Source of the DNA: Shewanella sp. ANA-3 | Lineage (GTDB): Bacteria > Pseudomonadota > Gammaproteobacteria > Enterobacterales > Shewanellaceae | Assembly: GCF_000203935.1 (NCBI RefSeq) | Contig: NC_008577.1 | Span: 372,001-436,000 of the forward strand | Length of the DNA stretch: 64,000 nucleotides | Direction: 5' to 3' | Shown here: piece after piece, positions 17,048-27,307 of the stretch | Numbering within the stretch: position 1 is the stretch's first letter | Layout of the letters: each line of letters opens with the position of its first letter | Program-made: the position numbers and the translations under genes | The notes under the pieces: generated by a model | Told to the model about the DNA's origin: nothing | Seen by the model: the letters and a program-made list of their open reading frames with translations, nothing else | Database searches by the model: none

Positions 17048-17920
17048 TTAGATCGCTTCTAAAAACGCATTCACTATCGGATCGTCCAAGCGTTTGACCT
17101 TGCAACAACAACCCAGCTCAAAGGGGGCAATGTTCACGGGGGAGGCTAATAGCTGGATCCTATCCCGTACCGGACTGTTATTGATCACTACCTCTGGGGT
17201 GATACTCACACCACACCCGAGCGCCACCATGGACGCAATCGCTTCTTGCCCCGACACCTGCGCATAAATATTGGGGCTTATTCCCATCTGTTTGAACCAA
17301 TTATCGGCGCGGCGTCGCCCTGGGCCATGGTCGGGAATGATAAAGGGCACCCGCGACCAGTCGATGGGGGCTTGGCTTATCTGTTGCTGCACCGCGCAGC
17401 GCATGGTTGGCGCGATTAAGGACAAAGGCACATCGTCAATCTTGGCGAAATGCAAGGTGGCAGGGAAGGGATCCGGCAGCGCGGCAATGGCAATGTCGGC
17501 GCGATTTTGTTGCACTTCGGCCAGTGCATTGGCAGCATCCCCTGTGGTGAGGGCTATCTCAACAAAGGGATGCTCCTGCCGAAAACGTTCCAGCAATTGC
17601 GGTAAATGGCTGTAGGCGGCGGTCACCGAGCAATAGAGATTTAAGGTGCCGCGCAGTACATCCTGCTTGAGATCGATACTGTGCCGCAGGTTGCGCCAAT
17701 GGTGCAGGGTCTGCTCGGCGAACAATTTAAACTCGCGCCCCGCATGGGTTAAGGTCACGCTGCGATTATCCCGTTCGAATAACTTGGCGTTCACTTCTTC
17801 TTCGAGCCGTTGCAAGGCGCGACTTAAGGTCGAGGGACTGACGTGCATCTGCTCCGCCGTCTTGGCGAAGTGCAAACTGTCACATAAGTGTAGGTACAAT
17901 TTGAGGGTGCGTATGTCCAT
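17048..17920 (-). CDS. ilvY: LysR-type regulator IlvY
   Basis: This 290-residue LysR-family regulator has an N-terminal winged helix (about 1-60: LKLYLHLCDSLHFAKTAEQM, then HVSPSTLSRALQRLEEEV) and a C-terminal effector-binding domain (IALTTGDAANALAEV, IPDHGPGRRRADNW). IlvY activates ilvC in response to acetolactate/acetohydroxybutyrate and represses itself. Assignment rests on the divergent position relative to ilvC and on IlvY-like sequence throughout. An inverted repeat lies in the 196-bp divergent region. Confidence 0.93.
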   Translation of the reverse strand: MDIRTLKLYLHLCDSLHFAKTAEQMHVSPSTLSRALQRLEEEVNAKLFERDNRSVTLTHAGREFKLFAEQTLHHWRNLRHSIDLKQDVLRGTLNLYCSVTAAYSHLPQLLERFRQEHPFVEIALTTGDAANALAEVQQNRADIAIAALPDPFPATLHFAKIDDVPLSLIAPTMRCAVQQQISQAPIDWSRVPFIIPDHGPGRRRADNWFKQMGISPNIYAQVSGQEAIASMVALGCGVSITPEVVINNSPVRDRIQLLASPVNIAPFELGCCCKVKRLDDPIVNAFLEAI

Positions 17921-17969
17921 AACCTCGTCCTATTGGCCGCTTATCAAGGCTGTTGTAACCGAAAATGAC

Positions 17970-17986
17970 ATTGCATAAAACGCAAT
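17970..17986. promoter_or_regulatory. Candidate IlvY operator between ilvY and ilvC
   Basis: The sequence ATTGC, seven bases, GCAAT is an interrupted palindrome of the LysR T-N11-A form, placed 50 bases before ilvY and about 130 before ilvC. The TTGC...GCAA arms resemble known IlvY sites as I remember them. The assignment is by position and symmetry only. Confidence 0.5.
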
Positions 17987-18116
17987 ATGAGGTTTCGAAT
18001 ATATCATTTTAAGCAACGATAGCCATAGGTTATAGTGATTTCAATCACAACCAGTTATTAACAAAAAGTTGATATTGGTTGAGTCCCAAATTCCCGACTG
18101 AAAGGTGGTATCTCAG

Positions 18117-19595
18117 ATGGCTAACTATTTTAACTCTCTGAATTTACGTCAACAATTAGCACAGCTTGGCCAATGTCGTTTCATGGACCGTTCTGAATTC
18201 AGCGACGGCTGCAATTACATCAAAGATTGGAATATTGTTATTTTAGGTTGTGGTGCTCAGGGTCTTAACCAAGGTCTGAACATGCGCGACTCTGGGCTGA
18301 ATATTGCCTACGCTCTGCGCCCTGAAGCCATTGCTCAAAAACGTGCATCATGGCAAAAAGCCACAGATAACGGTTTTAAAGTAGGTACTTTTGAAGAGCT
18401 GATCCCAACGGCGGATTTGGTATTGAACTTAACGCCCGATAAGCAGCACTCCAATGTGGTTAGCGCTGTGATGCCACTGATGAAACAGGGCGCAACACTG
18501 TCTTATTCCCACGGTTTTAACATCGTTGAAGAAGGCATGCAGATCCGCCCCGATATTACAGTTGTGATGGTAGCGCCTAAGTGTCCAGGCACCGAAGTGC
18601 GTGAAGAATACAAGCGTGGTTTTGGTGTACCAACACTGATTGCCGTGCACCCAGAAAACGACCCTAATGGCGATGGTTTAGAGATTGCCAAAGCCTATGC
18701 GAGTGCCACAGGTGGTGACCGCGCTGGCGTGTTGCAATCTTCCTTTATCGCCGAAGTAAAATCGGATCTGATGGGCGAGCAAACCATTCTGTGCGGTATG
18801 TTGCAGACTGGCGCTATCTTAGGTTACGACAAGATGGTGGCCGATGGTGTTGAACCTGGCTATGCCGCTAAGTTAATTCAACAAGGTTGGGAAACCGTGA
18901 CCGAGGCGCTTAAGCACGGCGGTATCACCAATATGATGGACAGACTGTCTAATCCAGCCAAGATTAAAGCGTTTGAAATTGCAGAAGATTTAAAAGAAAT
19001 TCTGCAACCCTTATTCGAAAAACATATGGATGACATCATCAGCGGCGAGTTCTCCCGCACTATGATGCAAGACTGGGCCAATGACGACGCTAACCTGCTG
19101 CGTTGGCGCGCCGAAACCGCCGAAACGGGCTTCGAAAATGCCCCAGTGTCGAGCGAGCATATCGACGAGCAAACCTATTTCGACAAGGGGATTTTCCTGG
19201 TTGCGATGATCAAAGCCGGTGTCGAATTAGCCTTTGATACTATGGTGTCGGCGGGTATTGTTGAAGAGTCAGCCTATTACGAATCACTGCATGAAACGCC
19301 GCTGATCGCTAACACCATCGCCCGTAAACGTCTTTATGAGATGAACGTGGTGATCTCGGATACCGCAGAATACGGTTGTTATCTGTTCAACCATGCTGCC
19401 GTGCCTATGCTGCGTGACTATGTAAATGCCATGTCGCCAGAGTATTTAGGTGCGGGTCTGAAGGACAGTTCAAACAACGTCGATAACCTGCAGTTAATCG
19501 CCATCAATGATGCGATTCGCCACACCTCAGTTGAGTATATCGGTGCGGAACTTCGTGGTTATATGACTGATATGAAAAGTATTGTTGGAGCTTAA
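18117..19595 (+). CDS. ilvC: Ketol-acid reductoisomerase (class II, long form)
   Basis: This 492-residue NADPH-dependent enzyme converts acetolactate and acetohydroxybutyrate to dihydroxy acids in valine/isoleucine synthesis. It is the long plant/enterobacterial form, with a duplicated C-terminal knotted domain. The Rossmann motif is [13 protein letters not shown] near residue 45; [14 protein letters not shown] and the acidic metal-binding segment [10 protein letters not shown] are present. ATG 18117 has AAGGTGG eight bases upstream; a GTG at 18105 is part of that ribosome-binding region and is not used. It is regulated by IlvY and followed by a hairpin at 19605. Confidence 0.98.
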   Translation: MANYFNSLNLRQQLAQLGQCRFMDRSEFSDGCNYIKDWNIVILGCGAQGLNQGLNMRDSGLNIAYALRPEAIAQKRASWQKATDNGFKVGTFEELIPTADLVLNLTPDKQHSNVVSAVMPLMKQGATLSYSHGFNIVEEGMQIRPDITVVMVAPKCPGTEVREEYKRGFGVPTLIAVHPENDPNGDGLEIAKAYASATGGDRAGVLQSSFIAEVKSDLMGEQTILCGMLQTGAILGYDKMVADGVEPGYAAKLIQQGWETVTEALKHGGITNMMDRLSNPAKIKAFEIAEDLKEILQPLFEKHMDDIISGEFSRTMMQDWANDDANLLRWRAETAETGFENAPVSSEHIDEQTYFDKGIFLVAMIKAGVELAFDTMVSAGIVEESAYYESLHETPLIANTIARKRLYEMNVVISDTAEYGCYLFNHAAVPMLRDYVNAMSPEYLGAGLKDSSNNVDNLQLIAINDAIRHTSVEYIGAELRGYMTDMKSIVGA

Positions 19596-19604
19596 TCGAT
19601 AGAG

Positions 19605-19633
19605 GCCGAGCCCCTAAGGATGTGGGGCTCGGC
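19605..19633 (+). terminator. Hairpin after ilvC (probable terminator)
   Basis: A 10-bp perfect stem GCCGAGCCCC / GGGGCTCGGC with a 9-base loop begins 10 bases after the ilvC stop. The following bases (GTGACAAATTTATT) are only moderately T-rich, so termination may be partial. From here to ilvL at 19941 no gene is seen; a TTGACA box at 19775-19780 is a possible -35 for the ilv operon, but no good -10 at proper spacing was found. Confidence 0.6.
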
Positions 19634-19940
19634 GTGACAAATTTATTCCTGCTTCGTAGGTTGTCGAGCGGGCAAAACCGACATGGGTTAGTTGGCGATA
19701 AGGTTCACTAACGCGCGTTTGTTAACGTTTCACTTTGTTGTTTTGCATTGTCTCGGCAGGGAAGCTGAATTTTTTTGACATTAGATATTTTTTTATTGTG
19801 TTTGGCTGTCGCTTTATGGTAAAGCTAATAACTCGCGGCGGGACAAGGTTCCCAAAGCAAACATCGCTCAGGCTTAAAAGTGAGGAGCGATAAGAATTTC
19901 AGCGATACACATACAGAACACCGATTAGGAACCCATATTG

Positions 19941-20030
19941 ATGTTTAACCAAGCTGCCAAGCTCATTCTCGTGATTATTACCGTAGTGATTATTAAATCA
20001 CAGCGGGGGCGGCGCATGGCAAACTGGTAG
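19941..20030 (+). CDS. ilvL: ilvGMDA operon leader peptide
   Basis: This 29-codon peptide reads MFNQAAK, then LILVIITVVII, then KSQRGRRMANW and a TAG stop. Ten of eleven consecutive residues (8-18) are Leu, Ile or Val, and the eleventh is Thr, the precursor of isoleucine. This is exactly what is expected of an attenuation leader that senses charged Ile, Val and Leu tRNAs. It lies 24 bases before a strong GC-rich terminator hairpin and 155 bases before ilvG. It is too short for usual gene finders. Confidence 0.92.
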   Translation: MFNQAAKLILVIITVVIIKSQRGRRMANW

Positions 20031-20053
20031 ACCTAAAAGGTTAAAAGTTTCGA

Positions 20054-20095
20054 AAGAACCCCCCGCTCCGAAAGGACCGGGGGGTTCTTCGTTTT
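20054..20095 (+). promoter_or_regulatory. ilv attenuator (terminator hairpin of the leader)
   Basis: The 12-bp stem AAGAACCCCCCG / CGGGGGGTTCTT with a 12-base loop is followed by CGTTTTC. Together with ilvL this is the transcription attenuator: ribosome stalling in the Ile/Val/Leu codons should favour an antiterminator and let polymerase into ilvG. Full folding of the competing structures was not computed. Confidence 0.88.
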
Positions 20096-20185
20096 CAGGC
20101 CCTAGGTTTTGGAAATGAGGTTTCGAAATAGCACAAATTACGAGTCGATTTTCGGCAATTTAGGATCAAGGTAGCGAGAGAGAAT

Positions 20186-21859
20186 ATGGAACCAGGGCAG
20201 ATGATTAGAGGCGCAGACGCAGTCATAAAAGTGTTGGCAGCACATGGTGTTACCACAGTATTTGGTTACCCAGGTGGTGCCATTATGCCAATCTACGATG
20301 CCCTCTATGGAAGCCCTGTCGAACATCTCTTAAGCCGCCACGAACAAGGCGCCGCCTTTGCCGCAGTAGGTTACGCTAGAGCCAGTGGTAAAACCGGCGT
20401 ATGCTTTGCCACCTCTGGCCCTGGCGCCACCAACCTAATCACTTCACTTGCCGATGCGTTATTGGATTCTGTGCCTGTTGTCGCTATCACAGGTCAGGTT
20501 TCAACCGCCGTGATTGGCACAGATGCGTTCCAAGAAATCGATGTATTGGGCATGTCCTTAAGCTGCACTAAGCACAGTTTTATGGTGACGGATGTAAACG
20601 ATCTGATCCCGACCCTGTATCAAGCCTTCGAAATCGCGGCATCGGGGCGACCCGGCCCAGTGCTGGTGGATATTCCTAAGGACATCCAAATCGCGCAACT
20701 GGAATATCGCACTCCCTTGTTAGCGGTAACCAATGAGCCACAGGCGAGCGCCAGTGAGATTGACGCGGCACGCGCCCTGTTAGCTGAGGCGAAGCAGCCT
20801 ATGCTGTACGTGGGGGGGGGCGTCGGGATGGCGGGCGCGGTCGATCAACTGCGGGAATTTATCAAAGCCACGGGGATGCCATCGGTCGCAACGTTAAAGG
20901 GCTTAGGCAGTATTGCCCACGGCACCCCAGGTTATTTAGGCATGTTAGGTATGCATGGCGGAAAGGCGGCCAACCTAGCGGTGCAGGATTGTGATTTATT
21001 AGTGGTTGCCGGTGCGCGTTTCGATGACAGGGTCACAGGACGTTTAGCGACTTTTGCCAATAAGGCTAAAGTCATCCATTTAGATATAGACGCCGCCGAG
21101 TTAGGCAAATTGCGCCAGCCCGATGTGGCCATCGCCGGTGATTTACGCCAGATTTTCCCTGCTTTAGCTATGGCGCTGAACATCACGCCTTGGCAAGCAG
21201 AGGTTGAACATCTTGCCCGTAAACATCAATGGGATTATCAACATCCCGGCAGCTTAATCTACGCTCCCGCCATGCTGCGCCGCCTTGCTAATAAACTGCC
21301 CGAAGACAGCGTAGTGTGCTGCGATGTGGGCCAACATCAAATGTGGGTCGCCCAACATATGTGGTTCCGTCGCCCTGAAGATCATTTATCCAGCGCAGGT
21401 TTAGGCACTATGGGCTTTGGTTTACCCGCCGCTATCGGCGCCCAAGTCGCCCGCCCGGATGCAACTGTGGTCACAGTGTCTGGCGATGGCTCTTTTATGA
21501 TGAACGTGCAGGAGCTGACCACCATCAAGCGCCGCAAATTACCGGTGAAGATCCTACTAATCGACAACCAAAAACTGGGGATGGTGAAACAGTGGCAACA
21601 GCTATTCTTTGAAGAGCGCTACAGCGAAACCGATCTGTCAGACAACCCCGATTTTGTGCAACTCGCTTCGGCCTTCGATATTCCCGGCCGAACGATTTTC
21701 TCTTCCGACGAAGTGGAAGAGGCCTTAACCGAAATGTTAGCGGCTAAGGGTCCCTATTTGTTACACGTAGCAATTGACGATGCTTTTAACGTTTGGCCAC
21801 TGGTGCCCCCCGGCGCATCAAACAGCGATATGATGGACGAAATGGAGAAACAAACATGA
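20186..21859 (+). CDS. ilvG: Acetolactate synthase II large subunit
   Basis: This 557-residue ThDP- and FAD-dependent enzyme makes acetolactate and acetohydroxybutyrate. It matches E. coli IlvG along its length: [38 protein letters not shown] (catalytic Glu), [19 protein letters not shown], and the ThDP motif [13 protein letters not shown] with [17 protein letters not shown]. It is intact, unlike the frameshifted E. coli K-12 ilvG. A run of nine G (20812-20820) encodes the VGGG of [10 protein letters not shown] and is a potential slippage point. It overlaps ilvM by four bases (ATGA). Confidence 0.98.
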   Translation: MEPGQMIRGADAVIKVLAAHGVTTVFGYPGGAIMPIYDALYGSPVEHLLSRHEQGAAFAAVGYARASGKTGVCFATSGPGATNLITSLADALLDSVPVVAITGQVSTAVIGTDAFQEIDVLGMSLSCTKHSFMVTDVNDLIPTLYQAFEIAASGRPGPVLVDIPKDIQIAQLEYRTPLLAVTNEPQASASEIDAARALLAEAKQPMLYVGGGVGMAGAVDQLREFIKATGMPSVATLKGLGSIAHGTPGYLGMLGMHGGKAANLAVQDCDLLVVAGARFDDRVTGRLATFANKAKVIHLDIDAAELGKLRQPDVAIAGDLRQIFPALAMALNITPWQAEVEHLARKHQWDYQHPGSLIYAPAMLRRLANKLPEDSVVCCDVGQHQMWVAQHMWFRRPEDHLSSAGLGTMGFGLPAAIGAQVARPDATVVTVSGDGSFMMNVQELTTIKRRKLPVKILLIDNQKLGMVKQWQQLFFEERYSETDLSDNPDFVQLASAFDIPGRTIFSSDEVEEALTEMLAAKGPYLLHVAIDDAFNVWPLVPPGASNSDMMDEMEKQT

Positions 21860-22116
21860 TCCACTCCCTAGAATTAACGGTTCAACAACGCCCAGAAGTG
21901 ATAGAACGTGTACTACGGGTGACTCGTCACCGTGGTTTTACTGTCACCCAAATGCAAATGCGGATGAACGACGATGCGAGTCTGTCGCTGGATATGGAAG
22001 TGGACAGCGAGCGCGCCATCGAGCTGCTCAGCAATCAACTGAATAAATTGATTGATGTCACTCAATGCAAGGTCTTGTTACCGCTAAACTTGCAACAACA
22101 AAAAGTACACGCATAA
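21856..22116 (+). CDS. ilvM: Acetolactate synthase II small (regulatory) subunit
   Basis: This 86-residue ACT-domain protein ([32 protein letters not shown]) activates and stabilises the IlvG catalytic subunit. ATG 21856 overlaps the ilvG stop (ATGA), a coupled start; longer in-frame readings lie inside ilvG and are ignored. It is about the same length as E. coli IlvM (87 residues). Confidence 0.95.
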   Translation: MIHSLELTVQQRPEVIERVLRVTRHRGFTVTQMQMRMNDDASLSLDMEVDSERAIELLSNQLNKLIDVTQCKVLLPLNLQQQKVHA

Positions 22117-22195
22117 GCATCCAGTGGCAGCGGTATTAGCACTGCAGCAACGCCCTAAGGGCACGATTTTCGATTTGAGATAAGGGATAGAGTCA

Positions 22196-24055
22196 ATGCC
22201 AAAGTTACGTTCAGCAACCAGTACCGAAGGCCGCAATATGGCGGGTGCCCGTGCGCTATGGCGCGCCACAGGGGTGAAAGACAATGATTTTGGTAAGCCG
22301 ATTATTGCGATTGCCAACTCCTTTACTCAGTTTGTTCCCGGCCATGTGCACTTAAAAGATATGGGCTCTCTGGTGGCGGACGCCATCGAAGAGGCGGGCG
22401 GTATCGCCAAGGAATTCAACACCATCGCTGTGGATGATGGTATCGCCATGGGCCACGGTGGCATGCTCTACAGTCTGCCTTCGCGGGAGCTTATCGCCGA
22501 TAGCGTTGAGTATATGGTCAATGCCCACTGCGCCGATGCGCTGGTCTGTATATCTAACTGCGACAAAATCACCCCCGGCATGTTGATGGCGGCGCTGCGC
22601 CTCAATATCCCCGTGGTGTTTGTGTCGGGTGGGCCGATGGAGGCGGGTAAAACCAAACTGTCGGACAAGCTTATCAAGCTCGATTTAGTCGATGCTATGG
22701 TGGCGGCGGCCGACTCGAGTGTGAGCGATGAAGATAGCGCCAAAATTGAACGCAGTGCTTGCCCTACATGTGGTTCCTGTTCGGGCATGTTTACCGCCAA
22801 CTCGATGAACTGTTTAACCGAAGCTTTAGGTCTGTCGCTGCCGGGCAACGGCTCCATGCTCGCGACCCATGCCGATCGCCGTGAGTTGTTTTTAGAAGCG
22901 GGCCGCCGCGTAATGGCGCTGACCAAACGTTACTACGAACAAGATGATGCCTCTGCACTGCCACGCAACATCGCCAGCTTTAAAGCCTTTGAAAACGCCA
23001 TGGCGCTAGATATCGCCATGGGTGGCTCCTCTAATACAGTGTTGCACTTATTGGCTGCGGCGCAGGAGGCGGACGTGGCATTCACTATGGACGATATCGA
23101 CCGTATGTCGCGCCAAGTGCCGCATCTGTGTAAGGTGGCGCCGTCGACCGCTAAATACCATATGGAAGATGTGCACCGCGCCGGTGGTGTGATGGGTATC
23201 TTAGGCGAGCTAGACCGCGCCGGACTGCTACATACCGATGTGCCACACGTTGCCGCCGATGCGGGGGGCAACCTCAAGTCGGTGCTCGCCAAGTACGATG
23301 TCATGCAAACCCAAGATGACAAAGTAAAACAATTCTTTATGGCGGGACCTGCGGGTATTCCTACCACTAAAGCCTTTAGCCAAGACTGCCGCTGGCCATC
23401 GCTGGACGATGACAGACGTGAAGGTTGTATCCGCAGCCGCGAATTTGCCTTCAGCCAAGAGGGCGGTTTGGCCGTGTTATCGGGTAATCTGGCCGACAAT
23501 GGCTGTATTGTTAAAACGGCGGGTGTGGATGAATCGAATCTGACCTTTATCGGCAGCGCTCGGGTGTACGAAAGCCAAGACGATGCAGTCGCTGGTATCT
23601 TAGGTGGCGAAGTGGTGGCGGGTGATGTGGTGGTGATTCGTTACGAAGGGCCAAAAGGCGGCCCAGGCATGCAAGAAATGTTGTATCCCACCAGTTACTT
23701 AAAATCCCGCGGTTTAGGCAAGGCCTGCGCACTGATCACCGACGGCCGTTTCTCTGGTGGAACTTCCGGTTTATCCATCGGCCATGTGTCGCCTGAGGCG
23801 GCGGCGGGCGGCACGATTGCCTTGATTGAAAACGGCGATCGCATCGAAATCGATATTCCTAAACGCAGTATCAAGCTTGCGGTGAGTGATGCCGAGTTAG
23901 CGGCGCGCCGTGAAACCATGCTCGCCCGTGGGCCAATGGCGTGGAAACCGCTTTCGCGTCAGCGTTATGTGTCGATGGCGCTCAAAGCCTACGCCATGCT
24001 TGCCACCAGTGCCGATAAGGGCGCGGTGCGCGATCGCAGTAAGTTGGAGGACTGA
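22196..24055 (+). CDS. ilvD: Dihydroxy-acid dehydratase
   Basis: This 619-residue Fe-S dehydratase makes the 2-keto acids of valine and isoleucine. Cysteine motifs for the cluster are visible in [12 protein letters not shown] and [38 protein letters not shown] is the conserved C-terminal active-site region. AAGGGATAG precedes the ATG at 22196. It is third in the ilvGMDA operon; ilvA follows after one base. In contrast with E. coli there is no ilvE between ilvM and ilvD. Confidence 0.98.
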   Translation: MPKLRSATSTEGRNMAGARALWRATGVKDNDFGKPIIAIANSFTQFVPGHVHLKDMGSLVADAIEEAGGIAKEFNTIAVDDGIAMGHGGMLYSLPSRELIADSVEYMVNAHCADALVCISNCDKITPGMLMAALRLNIPVVFVSGGPMEAGKTKLSDKLIKLDLVDAMVAAADSSVSDEDSAKIERSACPTCGSCSGMFTANSMNCLTEALGLSLPGNGSMLATHADRRELFLEAGRRVMALTKRYYEQDDASALPRNIASFKAFENAMALDIAMGGSSNTVLHLLAAAQEADVAFTMDDIDRMSRQVPHLCKVAPSTAKYHMEDVHRAGGVMGILGELDRAGLLHTDVPHVAADAGGNLKSVLAKYDVMQTQDDKVKQFFMAGPAGIPTTKAFSQDCRWPSLDDDRREGCIRSREFAFSQEGGLAVLSGNLADNGCIVKTAGVDESNLTFIGSARVYESQDDAVAGILGGEVVAGDVVVIRYEGPKGGPGMQEMLYPTSYLKSRGLGKACALITDGRFSGGTSGLSIGHVSPEAAAGGTIALIENGDRIEIDIPKRSIKLAVSDAELAARRETMLARGPMAWKPLSRQRYVSMALKAYAMLATSADKGAVRDRSKLED

Positions 24056-24056
24056 T

Positions 24057-25700
24057 ATGTTATCTCTCGCATCGTCGCAAACGGAGCAGGCTGAGGCGCA
24101 GGCCTCTCAGTCGAAGCCGGGCACTTCTGCCTTAGAAAAGAGTCAGCTTGCGCAAAGCTACCTGCAAAAAATCCTGCTGTCGTCGGTTTATGACGTTGCG
24201 AAAGTGACGCCACTCTCGAGCCTGAATAAACTTTCGGCGCGTTTGGGCTGCCAAGTATTTTTAAAGCGTGAGGATATGCAGCCAGTGCATTCCTTCAAGT
24301 TGCGCGGCGCCTATAACCGTATCGCCCAGTTAAGCCAAGCCGAATGTCAACGCGGCGTAGTGTGCGCCTCGGCGGGTAACCATGCTCAAGGCGTGGCCAT
24401 GTCGGCGGCCAGTCGTGGTGTGGATGCTGTGATTGTGATGCCCGAAACTACGCCGGATATCAAAGTCGATGCTGTGCGCCGCTTGGGCGGCAACGTAGTG
24501 TTGCACGGCCAAGCCTTCGATCAGGCCAATGGCTTTGCGATGGAGATGGCAAAGCTGGAGGGTCGGGTGTATATCGCCCCCTTCGATGACGAAGCCGTTA
24601 TCGCAGGCCAAGGCACTATCGCCCAAGAAATGCTGCAACAGCAGCGCGACCTTGAAGTGGTATTTGTGCCCGTGGGCGGCGGTGGCTTAATTGCTGGGAT
24701 TGCGGCCTATTACAAGGCGGTGATGCCACAGGTCAAAATTGTTGGGGTGGAGCCTGAAGATGCGGCTTGCTTAAAAGCGGCGATGGAGGCGGGCGAGCCT
24801 GTCACACTTGCGCAAGTTGGCTTGTTTGCCGATGGGGTCGCGGTTAAACGTATCGGCACAGAGCCATTTCGCTTAGCTAAGTGGTTTGTGGATGAAGTGG
24901 TGACGGTAACGTCCGACGAAATCTGCGCTGCTGTAAAAGATATTTTTGAGGATACCCGCGCCATTGCCGAACCTGCTGGCGCCTTATCCCTTGCGGGGCT
25001 TAAAAAATACGTCAGCACCAATGCCGCAGGCGAGAGTGGCAAGGGGGAAAAAGTCGCGGCGATATTAAGTGGCGCGAATGTGAACTTCCATAGCCTACGT
25101 TATGTATCGGAGCGCTGCGAGTTGGGTGAGCAAAAAGAAGCCGTGCTGGCGGTTAAAGTGCCCGAGCGTCCCGGCAGCTTCCTGCGTTTTTGTGAGTTGC
25201 TCGAAAAGCGGGTGATGACCGAATTTAACTATCGCTTTAGTAGCCGCGATATGGCGGTGGTGTTTGCGGGTATTCGTCTGACCAAAGGCCATGGCGAATT
25301 AGAGCAGATCATCAATACCTTAGAAGATAATGGCTTCGAGGTGCAGGACTTATCCGGTGACGAAACCGCGAAATTGCATGTGCGTTATATGGTCGGTGGT
25401 CATCCGCCAGAGCCGTTAGAGGAGCGCCTATTTAGCTTCGAGTTTCCCGAGCATCCGGGGGCGCTGCTGAAGTTTTTAACTACCCTGCAGAGCAAGTGGA
25501 ATATCAGTTTATTCCATTACCGTAATCACGGCGCGGCCTTTGGGCGAGTGCTGGCGGGGTTCGAAGTTCCCGAGGGCGATGCCTTGCCGTTTCAGCAGTT
25601 TTTAACTGAGCTGGGATTTGTCTATCAAGAAGAGACGCAAAGCCCTGCTTATCAACTATTTTTGAATGCTGGAAAAGGAAAAAAGAGCCTGCCTTTGTAA
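24057..25700 (+). CDS. ilvA: Threonine dehydratase (biosynthetic, allosteric)
   Basis: This 547-residue PLP enzyme deaminates threonine to 2-oxobutyrate, the first committed step to isoleucine. The PLP lysine is in VHSFKLRGAYNR, with SAGNHAQGVA and VPVGGGGLIAGIAAYYK downstream. Two ACT-like regulatory domains follow (GSFLRFCELLEKRVMTEFNY at about residue 370 and GALLKFLTTLQSKWNISLFH at about 465), so feedback by isoleucine is expected. The start ATG is one base after the ilvD stop. The N-terminus is about 30 residues longer than in E. coli (ASSQTEQAEAQASQSKPGTS, low complexity); a later start is possible but no better one was seen. Confidence 0.97.
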   Translation: MLSLASSQTEQAEAQASQSKPGTSALEKSQLAQSYLQKILLSSVYDVAKVTPLSSLNKLSARLGCQVFLKREDMQPVHSFKLRGAYNRIAQLSQAECQRGVVCASAGNHAQGVAMSAASRGVDAVIVMPETTPDIKVDAVRRLGGNVVLHGQAFDQANGFAMEMAKLEGRVYIAPFDDEAVIAGQGTIAQEMLQQQRDLEVVFVPVGGGGLIAGIAAYYKAVMPQVKIVGVEPEDAACLKAAMEAGEPVTLAQVGLFADGVAVKRIGTEPFRLAKWFVDEVVTVTSDEICAAVKDIFEDTRAIAEPAGALSLAGLKKYVSTNAAGESGKGEKVAAILSGANVNFHSLRYVSERCELGEQKEAVLAVKVPERPGSFLRFCELLEKRVMTEFNYRFSSRDMAVVFAGIRLTKGHGELEQIINTLEDNGFEVQDLSGDETAKLHVRYMVGGHPPEPLEERLFSFEFPEHPGALLKFLTTLQSKWNISLFHYRNHGAAFGRVLAGFEVPEGDALPFQQFLTELGFVYQEETQSPAYQLFLNAGKGKKSLPL

Positions 25701-25732
25701 TCACTTAGCTTTAGGTTACAACTTAGGCTAAA

Positions 25733-25758
25733 GGAGGGGCGCACAGGCGCCCCTTTTT
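25733..25758 (+). terminator. Rho-independent terminator after ilvA
   Basis: GGGGCGC, loop ACAG, GCGCCCC followed by TTTTT, about 35 bases past the ilvA stop, ends the ilv operon. Confidence 0.9.
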
Positions 25759-25839
25759 GTGGTAGTTTGGTTTAACAAGTTAAGAGTGAATGCTCTAGTC
25801 ACACAATAATCAGACCTCGACCCTACGCATTAAGGAGAC

Positions 25840-26976
25840 ATGATGTTACCTGCACCGCATTTTTCTGCCTTTAATCCGCCTCGCCGCATTTTGATGGGGC
25901 CAGGTCCATCGGATGTTTATCCTGAAGTATTAGCCGCGCAGGCAAGGCCGACCGTTGGTCACCTAGACCCATTATTTGTTGGCATGATGGATGAGCTTAA
26001 GAGCCTGATCCAATATGCGTTTCAGACCAAAAATGAAATGACGATGGCAGTGTCGGCCCCCGGCAGTGCGGGCATGGAAACCTGTTTTGTAAACTTAGTC
26101 GAACCCGGCGAAAAGGTGATTGTGTGCCGCAACGGTGTGTTTGGTGAGCGTATGCGCCAAAACGTCGAGCGCGTCGGTGCGATTGCGGTGCTGGTGGATA
26201 ACGAATGGGGTACGCCAGTCGACGCTGCTGCCGTTGAAGCGGCGCTTAAGGCCAACCCCGATGCTAAATTCCTCGCCTTTGTGCATGCCGAAACCTCAAC
26301 AGGCGCATTGAGTGATGCTAAAACCCTGTGCGCGCTGGCAAAACAATACGGCTGTTTATCGATTGTCGATGCGGTCACATCCCTCGGCGGCGTGGAATTA
26401 AGAGTCGATGAATGGGGAATCGATGCCATTTATTCTGGCAGTCAGAAATGTCTCTCCTGCGTGCCGGGGTTATCGCCTGTGTCTTTCTCGCCCAATGCGG
26501 TGGAAAAGCTTAAAAACCGTAAGACGCCGGTGCAGAGCTGGTTCCTCGATCAAAGTCTGGTCATGGCCTATTGGACCAGCGCTGGTGGCAAGCGCAGTTA
26601 TCACCATACCGCGCCCGTTAATGCACTTTATGCCCTACACGAATCGCTGCGTTTATTGGCCGAAGAAGGTTTAGAAAATGCGTGGAAACGTCATCAAGAC
26701 ATGCATTTAGTGCTGCGCGCCGGCCTTGAAAAACTCGGCCTGAAATTTGTGGTCGCCGAAGCTTCGCGCTTGCCACAACTTAATGCCATTTATATCCCTG
26801 AAGGCGTTGACGATGCCGCCGTGCGTGCGCGTCTTCTCAAGGATTACAACCTTGAAATCGGTGCCGGCCTTGGTGCTCTAGCGGGCAAAGCTTGGCGCAT
26901 CGGTTTAATGGGCTTTGGTGCCCGTCGTGAGAATGTCGCGCTCTGTCTGCGCGCCCTAGAAGAGGTGCTGAACTAA
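25840..26976 (+). CDS. Alanine/serine-glyoxylate-type PLP aminotransferase (class V)
   Basis: This 378-residue class V aminotransferase has RRILMGPGPSDVYPEVLAAQ at the N-terminus, SAPGSAGMETCFVNLVEPGE, the PLP-binding Asp in LSIVDAVTSLGG, and the Schiff-base Lys in YSGSQKCLSCVPGLS. These match alanine-glyoxylate / serine-glyoxylate aminotransferases. A good ribosome-binding site (AAGGAG) precedes tandem ATG codons at 25840/25843. It lies just after the ilv operon terminator, in its own unit with a small lipoprotein gene whose ATG is one base after its stop. The substrate pair is inferred from the family. Confidence 0.9.
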   Translation: MMLPAPHFSAFNPPRRILMGPGPSDVYPEVLAAQARPTVGHLDPLFVGMMDELKSLIQYAFQTKNEMTMAVSAPGSAGMETCFVNLVEPGEKVIVCRNGVFGERMRQNVERVGAIAVLVDNEWGTPVDAAAVEAALKANPDAKFLAFVHAETSTGALSDAKTLCALAKQYGCLSIVDAVTSLGGVELRVDEWGIDAIYSGSQKCLSCVPGLSPVSFSPNAVEKLKNRKTPVQSWFLDQSLVMAYWTSAGGKRSYHHTAPVNALYALHESLRLLAEEGLENAWKRHQDMHLVLRAGLEKLGLKFVVAEASRLPQLNAIYIPEGVDDAAVRARLLKDYNLEIGAGLGALAGKAWRIGLMGFGARRENVALCLRALEEVLN

Positions 26977-26977
26977 T

Positions 26978-27271
26978 ATGTCAGTTTCGCGTATAAGGAT
27001 GTTACGCAGAGTGAGTTTGCGCTTAGTTAGCTCACGTTTATTGATTGGCGGTTTGATTCTGATCTTAAGTGGTTGTGCCTCCAGCAATATGAGCAATACC
27101 AGTTGTGATTTTGTGCGAGGAACAGCAGGCAATCAGAGTCAACGCGAGGCCAGCGGTGATGATAGCAATGCCCGGCAGATGGATGTGGGCATTGGGATTT
27201 TAACCGCTATCTTCGGCAGTATTAGCCGAGTACTTTCTTCCGATGATTCATCAGATGAGAAGTGCGTTTAA
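26978..27271 (+). CDS. Small lipoprotein, unknown function
   Basis: This 97-residue protein starts immediately after the aminotransferase stop. It has a basic N-terminus, a hydrophobic segment LLIGGLILILSGC that ends in a lipobox (LSGC, Cys about residue 33), and a short polar tail (CDFVRGTAGNQSQREASGDD). It should be an acylated envelope protein. No family was recognised; the likely co-transcription with an aminotransferase does not explain a function. Confidence 0.7.
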   Translation: MSVSRIRMLRRVSLRLVSSRLLIGGLILILSGCASSNMSNTSCDFVRGTAGNQSQREASGDDSNARQMDVGIGILTAIFGSISRVLSSDDSSDEKCV

Positions 27272-27307
27272 TCATTTAGTTTTAATGTTGAGCTGACTAT
27301 ATGTTTG

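Noticed and set aside
19775..19800. Full sigma-70 promoter for ilvL
   Set aside because: A TTGACA box is present but no matching -10 lies 16-18 bases downstream, so only the -35-like box is mentioned.
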